DNA of 64,000 nt from Thalassospira lucentensis (lineage in GTDB: Bacteria > Pseudomonadota > Alphaproteobacteria > Rhodospirillales > Thalassospiraceae), in the NCBI RefSeq assembly GCF_011806425.1, contig NZ_JAATOV010000007.1, positions 124,001 through 188,000 of the forward strand, given 5' to 3'. Shown piece by piece: positions 19,001 through 27,791 of this stretch (position 1 is its first letter; each line of letters opens with the position of its first letter). The position numbers and the translations under genes were made by a program. The notes under the pieces were generated by a model. That model was not told where the DNA came from and did no database searches. It saw only the letters and a list, made by a program, of their open reading frames with translations.

Positions 19001-19723
19001 GTGAGCCTTTTATTCAAAGAACTTGATTACCGGCCAACCCCAATGGGGGTTCTTAGCCTGCGCAGGCGGCGTGAACTCAGCCTTGATATCGATATTTATG
19101 AAATCAAACTTGATGACGAATATCTGATGTCCAGCCTGTTTACCGATGCCGAAGTCGCCTTGGCCGATCTGGGCCTTGCGGAACTTGACCGTGACGATCT
19201 CAACGTCGTCGTGGGCGGGCTTGGTTTGGGCTATACCGCCAAGGCTGCGCTGGATAATCCGAAAACCGGCAAGCTTGCGGTTCTTGATACGCTTAATGAA
19301 GTCATTGAATGGCATCAGGAAGGTTTATTGCCGATTGGCGCGCAACTGACGAATGACCCGCGCTGCGCACTGGTGCATGGCGATTTCTTTGCCGCGTCCT
19401 TTGCCGATACGCCGGGCATGAACCCGGCTGAGCCGGATGTTAAACATGATGCCATCTTGCTAGACGTTGATCATTCGCCGTCTAATGTCCTGCATCCCGA
19501 TCATGCGCGGCTTTACACCGAAGACGGCCTGAAACTTTTGGCAAACCACCTTGTGCCGGGCGGTATTTTTGCCCTGTGGTCCACCGAAATGCCCGAAGAC
19601 TGGTTTGAAGCCAATCTGAAATCTGCCTTTGATACCATCCGCGCCGAAGTCATTACCTTCAAACATCCGGTAATGGACCGCGAAGACATCAATACCGTCT
19701 ATATCGCGCGCAAAGCATCGTAA
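19001..19723 (+). CDS. Spermidine-synthase-like methyltransferase-fold protein
   Basis: This 240-residue protein has a Rossmann-like methyltransferase/aminopropyltransferase fold. VVVGGLGLGYTAKAAL (about residues 66-81) matches the nucleotide-binding glycine motif of spermidine-synthase-like proteins. An acidic DAILLDVDHSPSNVL follows at the position of the aminopropyl acceptor loop. GTG 19001 was chosen because AAGGAG lies 6 nt upstream; the longer frame (from 18869) would read through the gap terminator. Family members without a polyamine pathway context are usually of unknown substrate, and nothing nearby makes polyamines. True spermidine synthases are longer, near 280 residues. Confidence 0.7.
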   Translation: MSLLFKELDYRPTPMGVLSLRRRRELSLDIDIYEIKLDDEYLMSSLFTDAEVALADLGLAELDRDDLNVVVGGLGLGYTAKAALDNPKTGKLAVLDTLNEVIEWHQEGLLPIGAQLTNDPRCALVHGDFFAASFADTPGMNPAEPDVKHDAILLDVDHSPSNVLHPDHARLYTEDGLKLLANHLVPGGIFALWSTEMPEDWFEANLKSAFDTIRAEVITFKHPVMDREDINTVYIARKAS

Positions 19724-19766
19724 GCATCAGTAAAAACGTAACGCCCACCAAGCAACATTCATCACC

Positions 19767-20201
19767 ATGGCATCACCCAAGTCTGATCCGATCATTCGCA
19801 TTCACGGTATCGCCGGGGCCAAATCAGCCTGCCGGGTGATGGGGGCTGCGCCCTTTACCGTGCTCTCGCCTATGCATGCTGCAATGTCACTTGGGGCGGG
19901 ATGGTTTGGCGCGCTAGTCGATCAAACCCGCGAAGAATTCCCAAACGCGGACTTTAAGGCCGTTCTTGATTGCCGGGGGCGGCGTTCCGGGGCCTTGGCG
20001 GCCTTTGAAATCAGTCTTTCAGGTGTGATTGTCGATCCCATGCCCGATGACGCACTTGATCGTTTGACCGATCTTGGACGCCAGTCGGGCTGTAAGGTCA
20101 TGATGGCCCTGCCCGTTGATGCTGATCTTTATGAAATGGCCGATACCACCCTGCCCGATCACGAGTTGGACCGGCGGCTACGCCTTCACCTTAACCGTTA
20201 A
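19767..20201 (+). CDS. Small unknown protein upstream of thiE
   Basis: This 144-residue soluble protein has no signal peptide, membrane segment or motif that I recognise. It contains a central FKAVLDCRGRRSGALAAFEI stretch and an acidic, Arg-ended tail (DHELDRRLRLHLNR). Codon use matches its neighbours, and it sits 43 nt after the spermidine-synthase-like gene and 72 nt before thiE on the same strand. A start at ATG 19767 has only a weak ribosome-binding site. No function is assigned. Confidence 0.65.
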   Translation: MASPKSDPIIRIHGIAGAKSACRVMGAAPFTVLSPMHAAMSLGAGWFGALVDQTREEFPNADFKAVLDCRGRRSGALAAFEISLSGVIVDPMPDDALDRLTDLGRQSGCKVMMALPVDADLYEMADTTLPDHELDRRLRLHLNR

Positions 20202-20273
20202 GGCGGCTCAGCAATTGCCAAACGTGATCACAGCGGTTACATAACAGGCAGGAAATCATCAGGAATTATCATC

Positions 20274-20924
20274 GTGAACGCAGACGAATTTGCCGGTCTT
20301 TACCTTCTGACCCCACCGAAAATTGACCTTGCCAGCTTTGGTGAGAAGCTAAAATCGGTTCTTGATACCGGTGCGGTCGATTGTCTGCAGTTGCGCCTTA
20401 AAGACGTATCCGATGACGAAATCCGCAAGGCGATTGAAACCATCCTGCCGCTGTGTAATGACCGCGACATCCCGCTGATCCTTAATGACCGGCCTGATCT
20501 GGCCAAGGCATCAGGATGTGACGGCGTGCATGTTGGCGAAGACGATGCCAGCTATGATGACGCCCGCGCGATCATGGGCGAGGAACACATTGTCGGCGTG
20601 TCATGCTATGACAGCCGCCATCGCGCCATGGAACTTGGTGAAAAGGGTGCTGATTACGTGGCCTTTGGAGCATTTTATCCAACCCAAACCAAAGAAGCCA
20701 AAACCAGCGTCACACCAGAAATCATCGAAATCTGGACGACCTTTACCACCGTCCCCTGCGTTGCCATTGGCGGGATTACCGCCGAAAATGTCGCACCGAT
20801 TGTACAGGCCGGTGCTGATTTCGTTGCCGTGACGTCTGGTGTCTGGAACCATCCCGATGTGCCCGAAGCCGGGGCGCGCGCGATCAAGGCCGCAATTATC
20901 GCCGCCACCGAAGACGACGCATAA
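20274..20924 (+). CDS. thiE: Thiamine-phosphate synthase
   Basis: ThiE couples the thiazole and pyrimidine halves of thiamine to give thiamine phosphate. The 216-residue TIM-barrel protein has LQLRLKD near residue 40, PLILNDRPDLAKASGCDGVH with GVHVGEDD (substrate and Mg binding), and YVAFGAFYPTQTKEAK, then PCVAIGGITAENV, the phosphate-binding loop. It starts with GTG at 20274 after AGGAATT. No TPP riboswitch was recognised upstream and no other thi genes are nearby. Some ThiE-like proteins in alphaproteobacteria lack full activity, which cannot be judged here. Confidence 0.88.
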   Translation: MNADEFAGLYLLTPPKIDLASFGEKLKSVLDTGAVDCLQLRLKDVSDDEIRKAIETILPLCNDRDIPLILNDRPDLAKASGCDGVHVGEDDASYDDARAIMGEEHIVGVSCYDSRHRAMELGEKGADYVAFGAFYPTQTKEAKTSVTPEIIEIWTTFTTVPCVAIGGITAENVAPIVQAGADFVAVTSGVWNHPDVPEAGARAIKAAIIAATEDDA

Positions 20925-21132
20925 CCATCCCTTCCCGTCATTCCCAAACCGTAAAATCGCAAAGCGGGCAAATAATTGCCCAAGCCATGCGCGAATGATG
21001 GGGTGTTATGCACGATAACGCTGCGCAATCTGCTTGCAGCAAACCGGCCAAGCTGGTAGTTAACGCCTCTTAAATGGGGCCAGTGCCCCTTGTTACATCG
21101 TGAATCTGTAATCTGAAAGAACGGTTGGTGCC

Positions 21133-21699
21133 ATGAAAATCAACGGCAACGAAATCCGTCCGGGTAACCTTATCGAACATAAAGGTGCCCTGTGGCGTGC
21201 GGTAAAATGTCAGGCTGTCAAACCAGGTAAAGGCGGTGCTTTTAACCAGGTTGAACTTAAAGATATTCGTAGTGGTACCAAGCTGAACGAGCGTTTCCGT
21301 GCATCGGAAACCGTTGAGCGCGTTCGTCTTGAACAGAAAGAATATACCTATCTGTTCGCCGATGGTGACATGATCACCTTTATGGACAGCGAAACGTTCG
21401 AACAGATTACAGTCAATGCAGAACTGGTTGGCGAACCGGCTGTTTATCTTCAGGACAACATGGTTGTAACCATCGAATCGTTCGAAGATGAACCCCTTGC
21501 TGTGACCCTGCCCGAGCATGTTGTCTTCAAAATTGTTGAAGCCGACGCCGTGGTCAAAGGTCAGACCCAGTCTTCTTCTTTCAAACCAGCCGTTCTTGAA
21601 AACGGTGTTCGTGTGATGGTGCCCCCGCATATTGAATCGGGTACGCGCATCGTCGTGAACACTGTCGAAGGCACCTATCTTGAGCGTGCCAAAGACTAA
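21133..21699 (+). CDS. efp: Elongation factor P
   Basis: EF-P enters the ribosomal E site and relieves stalling at polyproline stretches. The 188-residue protein has the three-domain EF-P layout and the exposed loop KPGKGGAF, where Lys33 is the residue normally beta-lysylated by EpmA/EpmB. The C-terminal signature is [19 protein letters not shown]. It is notable that the window encodes proteins rich in proline, such as the OmpA-like protein at 22848 and TolA. It stands alone between thiE and the phosphatase gene. Confidence 0.96.
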   Translation: MKINGNEIRPGNLIEHKGALWRAVKCQAVKPGKGGAFNQVELKDIRSGTKLNERFRASETVERVRLEQKEYTYLFADGDMITFMDSETFEQITVNAELVGEPAVYLQDNMVVTIESFEDEPLAVTLPEHVVFKIVEADAVVKGQTQSSSFKPAVLENGVRVMVPPHIESGTRIVVNTVEGTYLERAKD

Positions 21700-21718
21700 G
21701 GACGGGTTTCCCGTCCTT
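21698..21718 (+). terminator. Small hairpin overlapping the efp stop codon
   Basis: The repeat aaggacggg/cccgtcctt with a TTT loop starts inside the efp TAA. The T run after it is poor (TTCTGGTTT), so it may be a weak terminator only. Confidence 0.5.
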
Positions 21719-21766
21719 CTGGTTTAAGACACCCCATCTTTTAATTCCAACACCGGGAGATATGCC

Positions 21767-22576
21767 GTGCGAGGCGCCGCCCGTCGTTCAGCAAATATCA
21801 ACGTCATGTTCAAGGCCGTCGAAAAGGCTGCCTATGGACTAAAACGCGACTTCGGTGAAGTCGAGAACCTTCAGGTTTCGATGAAAGGCCCGGCAGATTT
21901 CGTATCTTCGGCTGATTTTCGTGCCGAAAAACGCCTGCGCGAGGAACTTGAACGTGCCCGCCCAGGATATGGCTTCCTGCTTGAAGAAGGCGGCGAAGTT
22001 AAGGGTTCCGACCCAGACCATCGCTGGATCATTGATCCGCTTGATGGCACCACCAACTTCCTGCATGGCATTCCGCATTTTGCCATTTCCGTTGCCCTTC
22101 AGCGGGGCGATGAAATCATTGCCGGCATCATTTATGACGTCGCCAAGGATGAATTCTTCTGGGCGGAAAAAGGCGTTGGTGCCTTTCTTGATAACCGTCG
22201 CCTGCGCGTTTCAGGCCGTCGTCGCCTGAACGAATGCGTTCTGGCCTGCGGTGTGCCCCATATCGGACACGGCGATCACGCTGTCTTCGAAAAGCAACTG
22301 CATACAGTCATGGACCGTTGTGCAGGCGTGCGCCGCATGGGTGCCGCATCGCTTGATATGGCATATGTCGCAGCGGGCCGTTACGACGGTTACTGGGAAT
22401 CGCACATCAATGCATGGGACATCGCAGCTGGCCTTATTCTGATTTCAGAAGCCGGTGGTTATGTCCGTGATGCCAACGGTGGCACCAACATGCTTGGTAC
22501 CGGAAGTGTCGTTGCTGCCAACGACTACATCCAGCCGGTTCTGGCCAAAACGCTTAAGAAAGCAATTGCTGACTAA
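21767..22576 (+). CDS. Inositol-1-monophosphatase family protein (SuhB-like)
   Basis: This 269-residue metal-dependent sugar-phosphate phosphatase of the IMPase family has all key motifs. These are the Glu pair in LLEEGGEVKG (about 65-75), WIIDPLDGTTNF (about 88-99) with the metal-binding Asp residues, and INAWDIAAGLILISEAGG (about 214-231). GTG 21767 follows GGGAGA by 6 nt; the nearby ATG (21762) is out of frame. In E. coli SuhB also acts in rRNA antitermination, so the in vivo role need not be inositol metabolism. A strong terminator follows. Confidence 0.9.
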   Translation: MRGAARRSANINVMFKAVEKAAYGLKRDFGEVENLQVSMKGPADFVSSADFRAEKRLREELERARPGYGFLLEEGGEVKGSDPDHRWIIDPLDGTTNFLHGIPHFAISVALQRGDEIIAGIIYDVAKDEFFWAEKGVGAFLDNRRLRVSGRRRLNECVLACGVPHIGHGDHAVFEKQLHTVMDRCAGVRRMGAASLDMAYVAAGRYDGYWESHINAWDIAAGLILISEAGGYVRDANGGTNMLGTGSVVAANDYIQPVLAKTLKKAIAD

Positions 22577-22601
22577 CTGTCAGCTTTTATTACCGTTTTT
22601 T

Positions 22602-22646
22602 AAAAAGGGCCCCTTCGAATTTGATCGAAGGGGCCCTTTTTCTTTT
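22602..22646 (+). terminator. Strong intrinsic terminator after the IMPase gene
   Basis: A 17-bp perfect stem (22602-22618 / 22625-22641, core aaaaagggcccc) with loop ATTTGA, followed by CTTTT. The flanking A and T runs make it symmetrical. Confidence 0.95.
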
Positions 22647-22847
22647 ACCGTCAAAGCGGTTGTTCATTACCGGGCTCTAAGCTATGGTACATGTGCGTTG
22701 TCGCGCCAATTGTATAAGGTGCTGTCAACCAGAGGGGTGGCATTCGCATGAAAACGGGTGCCTAACGATCGACACAAAACTGTGTGATATAGAAAAACGT
22801 TATCCAATACGGTTTCAAACACAGGGTATTAAGGGGCCTGCGATTTG

Positions 22848-24077
22848 ATGGGGTATTCCAAGATTTCGGTGCTGGCGTTAATGACCGCACTGGGAACAAG
22901 CGCGTTCTTTGGCGGTAGCGCATCCGCACAGCAATACTCCCCCGTTTCTGTAAACAGTGACGTACAAGTAAATTGGGATGTTGCCGACGGATATGGCGCA
23001 CAGCCAACCGTGCCACAATATTTATCCCCCACCGTTTCGCGTGAACATATTGCCATGCCTGGTGGCGATTTGATTTACCCCGAAACGCGTCCAAGATCAG
23101 AATTCCTTGCCGATAACCAGTTCAACACTGGCGGCTATGGCGATGGTTTTGAAACGGTTGTGATTGATGGTGCAGGTGGCAATAGCTTCCCGACCCAATC
23201 ACAGTTTTATGGCGTACCGGGCGGGACCATGTCGTCTTCGATGGATGATGGTGCAAACCAAACCATCGCGCTGAACCGGCCCGCACCGACAGCACCACGC
23301 ACCAAACCAGCCGCACCACGGCAGACTGAAAGCGCGTATTCATCTGATAACGCGCCAAAGCCGTTGACCAAACCGGCACCGGAACCAGCGCCAGAACCGG
23401 TTTCTTCACCGGCCCCGGCACCGAAACCGACGCAAACAGAAACGGCAAGCGCGCCAGTCACAGCACCCGCCGCGCCAAAGCCGGAACCGTCAACAGACAC
23501 AGCAATGGTCGAGCCGCCAAAGGCGCCGCCGCTTCCGTCTGAGGACACCAAAGCACCGGCACCGTCAGCACCTGTTGTTGAACCGCTTGAGCCAAGCTCG
23601 AACACACCGGTTGCGCCGACTGCGGCACCCGATACCACGACCGAGCCAACCCAAATGGCCGAAGCTGCACCGAAACCGGCACCAAAACCGACCCCGGAAC
23701 CCGCAGCAGAAGAAGCATCAATTCCGCCAGCAACAAAGGCCCCTGTGCCAAGCACCTCATCTGGTGCTGGCGAATACAGCCTTGGCTTTGCCAGCGACAG
23801 CTTTGAACTGACCAACGCCGCGCGCAACGAACTAAATGAAGTCATTGCCGCGATGAATGACGATGACAATCTGCGCATTCAGCTTCAGGCCTATGCCGAA
23901 GGTGACGGGGCCAATGCGTCCAAAGCGCGCCGACTGTCCTTGTCCCGTGCACTACAAGTTCGCTCCTATCTGATCGACCAAGGGGTGCGTTCCACACGCA
24001 TTGATGTTCGTGCCTTGGGCGCGAATGTTCCGTCTGGCCCTGCAGATCGCGTCGATATCAAAACCGTTCAACGCTAG
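22848..24077 (+). CDS. Secreted proline-rich OmpA-domain protein, first gene of an envelope cassette
   Basis: This 409-residue exported protein has a Sec signal peptide (MGYSKISVLALMTALGTSAF...GSASA, cut near residue 25). A mature N-terminal region (about 26-125) is followed by a long Pro/Ala/Glu/Thr-rich spacer (about 130-300). The OmpA-like C-terminal domain (about 305-409) has FASDSFELTNAARNELNEV and LSLSRALQVRSYLIDQGV. The usual Asp and Arg contacts for peptidoglycan are only partly recognisable, so cell-wall binding is probable rather than certain. ATG 22848 follows AAGGGG; a TTG three bases earlier is possible. It precedes the MotA-like gene by 12 nt. Confidence 0.8.
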   Translation: MGYSKISVLALMTALGTSAFFGGSASAQQYSPVSVNSDVQVNWDVADGYGAQPTVPQYLSPTVSREHIAMPGGDLIYPETRPRSEFLADNQFNTGGYGDGFETVVIDGAGGNSFPTQSQFYGVPGGTMSSSMDDGANQTIALNRPAPTAPRTKPAAPRQTESAYSSDNAPKPLTKPAPEPAPEPVSSPAPAPKPTQTETASAPVTAPAAPKPEPSTDTAMVEPPKAPPLPSEDTKAPAPSAPVVEPLEPSSNTPVAPTAAPDTTTEPTQMAEAAPKPAPKPTPEPAAEEASIPPATKAPVPSTSSGAGEYSLGFASDSFELTNAARNELNEVIAAMNDDDNLRIQLQAYAEGDGANASKARRLSLSRALQVRSYLIDQGVRSTRIDVRALGANVPSGPADRVDIKTVQR

Positions 24078-24089
24078 GATTAAGAAGCT

Positions 24090-25277
24090 ATGAGCACTCA
24101 TTCGGCCAATGGTACCGGGTCGCTTCCGCCCATTACCAAACCCGGAAGTTATCTGACACGTATGGCGATTTTCGTTGCCATCATTGTCGGGGTTGGCGCC
24201 CTGCTTTACCCTGCCCTGTCTGATGCCTTTATGGCCAATGTGGTGCTCAATGGCTTGATCATTGGCGTGTTTATTGTCGGGGTGATTTACACCTTCCGCA
24301 TGGCCGCCAGCCTGTCGCCGGAAGTCACCTGGATCGAAGATTTCCGCCGCAACCGTCCGGGCCTGACATCGCAAGTTCCGCCAAAACTGTTGGCCCCGAT
24401 GGCCAGCATGATGAACGAACAGCGCCGCGATCGTCCGCAACTTTCGACCATGTCGACCCGAACGATCCTTGATTCCATTCGTTCACGTCTGGATGAAAGC
24501 CGCGAACTGTCACGCTACATCGTCGGGCTGCTGGTTTTCCTGGGTCTGCTTGGGACGTTTTGGGGCCTTCTGCAAACGGTCAATTCCGTTGCCGATGTCA
24601 TCAGCGACGTTAATGTCGGTGGTAGCGGTTCCAGCATGGATCTATGGTTCTCTGAGCTAAAAAACGGTCTTGCCGAACCGCTTGGTGGCATGGGCACGGC
24701 GTTTTCATCTTCGCTGTTTGGTCTTGCTGGCTCTCTTGCGCTTGGTCTTTTGGACATGCAGGCCGGTCAGGCACAGAACCGTTTCTTCAACGAACTTGAA
24801 GAATGGCTTTCAAGCTTTACCCGTCTTGGATCGGGTGGCGGCATTAGCGAGGGCGAACAATCTGTTCCAGCATATCTTTCGGCCCTGATCGAACAGATGG
24901 CGGACAATATGGAAGGGTTGCAAAACTCGATCCAGCGATCCGAAAGCTCCCAGATCAAAAGCCATAACACCCTGATCGATCTGGCGGATAAGCTTTCGAC
25001 CCTGACCGATCAGATGAAGGCCGAACAACAATTGATGGTCAAGCTTGCCGAAAACCAGATGCACCTCAAACCGGTTCTTGATCAGTTGGCCGATTCGATG
25101 AAAATGGGTGGCTTTGGGATTGATGATAATACCAAGGCACACATTCGCTCGCTTGATAGCCAGCTTGGCCGTATCGGCGAAGAACTGACCATGGGCCGCC
25201 AGCAATCGACACAGGAAATCAGAAGCGAAATTAAGCTCCTCGCCCGCACCATCGCCGCCATCGCCGAGGAGGGCTGA
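24090..25277 (+). CDS. MotA/TolQ/ExbB-like membrane channel with long C-terminal coiled coil
   Basis: This 395-residue inner-membrane protein resembles the channel subunit of ion-driven motors. Four membrane segments are visible near 24-44, 50-70, 142-163 (LLVFLGLLGTFWGLLQTV) and 205-227 (TAFSSSLFGLAGSLALGL). The last two carry the GTFWGL and small-residue signatures of the MotA/TolQ/ExbB family. After them comes a cytoplasmic tail of about 165 residues, largely coiled coil (260-395), much longer than in TolQ. It is followed after 4 nt by the MotB-like gene. No flagellar or Tol genes adjoin, so this is a distinct stator-type complex of unknown task. The architecture recalls ZorA of Zorya defence systems, but the partner helicase or nuclease genes are absent. 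Confidence 0.82.
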   Translation: MSTHSANGTGSLPPITKPGSYLTRMAIFVAIIVGVGALLYPALSDAFMANVVLNGLIIGVFIVGVIYTFRMAASLSPEVTWIEDFRRNRPGLTSQVPPKLLAPMASMMNEQRRDRPQLSTMSTRTILDSIRSRLDESRELSRYIVGLLVFLGLLGTFWGLLQTVNSVADVISDVNVGGSGSSMDLWFSELKNGLAEPLGGMGTAFSSSLFGLAGSLALGLLDMQAGQAQNRFFNELEEWLSSFTRLGSGGGISEGEQSVPAYLSALIEQMADNMEGLQNSIQRSESSQIKSHNTLIDLADKLSTLTDQMKAEQQLMVKLAENQMHLKPVLDQLADSMKMGGFGIDDNTKAHIRSLDSQLGRIGEELTMGRQQSTQEIRSEIKLLARTIAAIAEEG

Positions 25278-25281
25278 TCGC

Positions 25282-26445
25282 ATGGCCGGTCTTTCGCGCC
25301 GTCGCAATCGCGATGTAAACACGTGGCCGGGCTTTGTTGATGCGCTGGCAACGCTTCTGATGGTGATCATCTTCTTGTTGATGATCTTTGTCATTGCCCA
25401 AGTCTATCTTGGCGCGGCCCTGTCTGGCCGTGACGCGGCACTAAGCGACCTTACCGCTCAGGTCAACGAACTGACCAACCTTCTGTCGCTTGAGCGCGGC
25501 AACAATCAACGCATGGAACTGGAATTGACCCAGCTCACGACCGAGCTTTCCAATACCAGCGACCAGCGTGATGACCTCAAAGCCCGTGCGGCCGCCCTCG
25601 CCAGCCAGCTTTCCGACGCCAAGCTTTCCGCTGACGAGATCGAGAAAAAATTGCTCGCGGCCTTGGCAACGCTTGAAAACAAAGAAGCCGAGTTGACCGA
25701 GCTTCGCCAAAGCACGGACGAGAAAATCGACGATCAGGATGCCCGGATCGAAGAACTTTCCGCCCTTTTGGCATCGCGTGCCGCAGAACTCGAAGACCAG
25801 AAAGACCTAAGCGAAGAAGCACAGGCTCAGGTTGCCGCCCTTAACCAGCAAATGCTGGCCCTGCGTCAACAGCTTCAGCGCATCGAAGCAGCGCTTGAAA
25901 CCTCAGAACGCGAAAACGAAGAAAAAGACGCCCAGATTGTTAATCTTGGCAACCGCCTGAACGCAGCCCTTGCCACCAAGGTTGCCGAACTTCAACGTTA
26001 TCGTTCAGAATTCTTTGGTCGCCTGCGCGAAGTGCTGGGGGATCGTCAAGACATCCGGGTTGTGGGTGATCGCTTTGTCTTCCAGTCCGAAGTTCTGTTT
26101 GGATCAGGCTCCGCCGATCTTGGCGAAGGCGGTCAGGAACAGCTGGCCAAGCTTGCCGATACGCTTAAAACCATTTCCGCAGAAATCCCAGATGATATCG
26201 ATTGGGTGATGCGCGTTGATGGTCACACGGACAAGGTGCCAATCAGGAACCTGAAATTTGCGTCAAACTGGGAACTGTCAGCGGCACGCGCCATTTCGGT
26301 TGTTAAATTCCTGATCGAACGCGGCGTTCCGCCAAATCGTTTGGTTGCCGCTGGGTTTGGTGAATACCAGCCCCTTGATAACCGCGACGATGAAATCGCC
26401 TTCCGTCGTAACCGACGCATCGAATTCAAGATCACTGAACGCTGA
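25282..26445 (+). CDS. MotB/OmpA-like protein with coiled coil, partner of the channel
   Basis: This 387-residue protein has the layout of a stator anchor. A short basic cytoplasmic start leads into one membrane helix (WPGFVDALATLLMVIIFLLM, about 15-42), in which Asp20 sits where MotB has its ion-binding aspartate. A long Glu/Leu/Gln coiled coil follows (about 48-225), and a C-terminal OmpA domain (about 240-385) with VDGHTDKVPI, NWELSAARAISVVKFL and NRRIEFKI. The peptidoglycan-contact Asp and Arg are present. The coiled coil is far longer than in MotB. Gene spacing of 4 nt to the MotA-like gene implies tight co-expression. Confidence 0.85.
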   Translation: MAGLSRRRNRDVNTWPGFVDALATLLMVIIFLLMIFVIAQVYLGAALSGRDAALSDLTAQVNELTNLLSLERGNNQRMELELTQLTTELSNTSDQRDDLKARAAALASQLSDAKLSADEIEKKLLAALATLENKEAELTELRQSTDEKIDDQDARIEELSALLASRAAELEDQKDLSEEAQAQVAALNQQMLALRQQLQRIEAALETSERENEEKDAQIVNLGNRLNAALATKVAELQRYRSEFFGRLREVLGDRQDIRVVGDRFVFQSEVLFGSGSADLGEGGQEQLAKLADTLKTISAEIPDDIDWVMRVDGHTDKVPIRNLKFASNWELSAARAISVVKFLIERGVPPNRLVAAGFGEYQPLDNRDDEIAFRRNRRIEFKITER

Positions 26446-26464
26446 TCCTCTGATTATCCATCCC

Positions 26465-26503
26465 AAAACCCCGCAGGTCATAGCCTGCGGGGTTTTGTTT
26501 TTT
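26465..26503 (+). terminator. Intrinsic terminator after the envelope cassette
   Basis: A perfect 13-bp stem (aaaaccccgcagg 26465-26477 / cctgcggggtttt 26484-26496) with loop TCATAG and the tail GTTTTTT. It closes the three-gene unit. Confidence 0.95.
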
Positions 26504-26587
26504 CTGGCTTGAATAAATACTTGCCGCTAATGTCACACACTTTTTGCGTTAATAACCTCATGAACATTCCCACCTGACGGAACCACT

Positions 26588-27775
26588 ATGCTGCGTGATA
26601 TCTCCCCCCAAAGTCTTTTCATGGGCCTTTTGGCCGGCTTCGTTGGCTGGGCCAGTGCCTTTGCTGTGGTTTTGCAGGGGCTATCTGCGGTGGGGGCAAC
26701 TCCGGAACAGGCCGCATCGGGGCTTATGGCGCTTTCTGTGTCGATGGGGCTTTGTGCAATCGTCTTATCCCTGCGAACAAAGCTTCCGATCAGCATCGCG
26801 TGGTCAACACCCGGTGCAGCGTTGCTGGCAACATCCGGGGCGATTGACGGTGGTTTTTCCGTCGCCGTCGGGGCGTTTATCATTTGCGCCATCCTGATCA
26901 TCATCAGTGGCGTTTGGAAACCATTGGGCCGCGCGGTTTCCCGTATTCCAGCACCGCTCGCCAATGCCATGTTGGCCGGGGTGTTGCTTGGCCTCTGCCT
27001 TGCGCCGGTTAAGGCCGTTGCCTTTAATCCCATATTGGGTTTGCCAATCGTGATCGCCTGGCTGGTGGTTGGGCGGTTTAACCGTCTGCTTGCCGTTCCC
27101 GCCGCCCTTTTGGCTTTTATTGCTGTAATGATTTTCGGTATCGATTTTCCGCCAAACGCCTTGGCAGACCTTGGCAGTTCCATCGCCCCACCGATTGAAT
27201 TCGTGATGCCTGACTTTACCCTTGCCGGGCTGGTTGGCATCGCGTTACCGCTTTTCGTTGTCACCATGGCATCGCAGAACATTCCGGGCACGGCTGTTTT
27301 GCGGGCCAATGGTTATGACACACCACCCGGACCGCTTTTTGCCACGACTGGCTTCTTTTCGTTACTATCCGCCCCCTTTGGCGGCCACGCAGTGAACCTT
27401 GCGGCGATTACGGCGGCACTTTGTGCGGGCGAAGATGCCCATCCAGATCCGGCCAAACGATATTGGGCGGCTGTATTTGGCGGTGTGTTTTACATCGTGT
27501 TTGGTCTATTGGCCGGTTTTGTCACCGCCTTTATCACGATCGCACCCAGCATCCTGATCGAAGCCGTCGCGGGGCTTGCCCTGATCGGGGCCTTTGCCGG
27601 GTCCGTCGTCGCGGCGTTCAAGGACGACGACGCCCGTGAAGCCGCTGCTGTTACCTTCATCGTCACGGCGGCCGGACTGACATTCTATGGGGTATCGGGT
27701 GCGTTTTGGGGATTGCTGGCCGGCGGGCTTATTTACGTCCTGACGCATTTGCGCAATCGCAGAAATACCAACTAG
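26588..27775 (+). CDS. BenE-family transporter (benzoate/H+ symporter type)
   Basis: This 395-residue inner-membrane protein with about 12 hydrophobic segments matches BenE-type secondary transporters, which import benzoate with protons in characterised cases. Telling pieces are SIAWSTPGAALLATSGAIDG, APLANAMLAGVLLGLCLAPV, MASQNIPGTAVLRANGYDTP and GGHAVNLAAITAALCAGEDA. No benzoate-degradation genes lie in the window, so the substrate is uncertain. A terminator before it and a convergent gene after it show that it is transcribed alone. Confidence 0.88.
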   Translation: MLRDISPQSLFMGLLAGFVGWASAFAVVLQGLSAVGATPEQAASGLMALSVSMGLCAIVLSLRTKLPISIAWSTPGAALLATSGAIDGGFSVAVGAFIICAILIIISGVWKPLGRAVSRIPAPLANAMLAGVLLGLCLAPVKAVAFNPILGLPIVIAWLVVGRFNRLLAVPAALLAFIAVMIFGIDFPPNALADLGSSIAPPIEFVMPDFTLAGLVGIALPLFVVTMASQNIPGTAVLRANGYDTPPGPLFATTGFFSLLSAPFGGHAVNLAAITAALCAGEDAHPDPAKRYWAAVFGGVFYIVFGLLAGFVTAFITIAPSILIEAVAGLALIGAFAGSVVAAFKDDDAREAAAVTFIVTAAGLTFYGVSGAFWGLLAGGLIYVLTHLRNRRNTN

Positions 27776-27791
27776 ATTTGGTAACGCTGTC

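Noticed and set aside
20925..21132. TPP riboswitch or other RNA element around thiE and efp
   Set aside because: Only small hairpins are visible and none matches the TPP riboswitch core; thiE itself has just 72 bp upstream.
24090..26445. Zorya defence system (ZorA and ZorB)
   Set aside because: The domain plan of the pair is similar, but no ZorC/ZorD or other effector gene adjoins; the neighbours are an IMPase gene and a BenE transporter.
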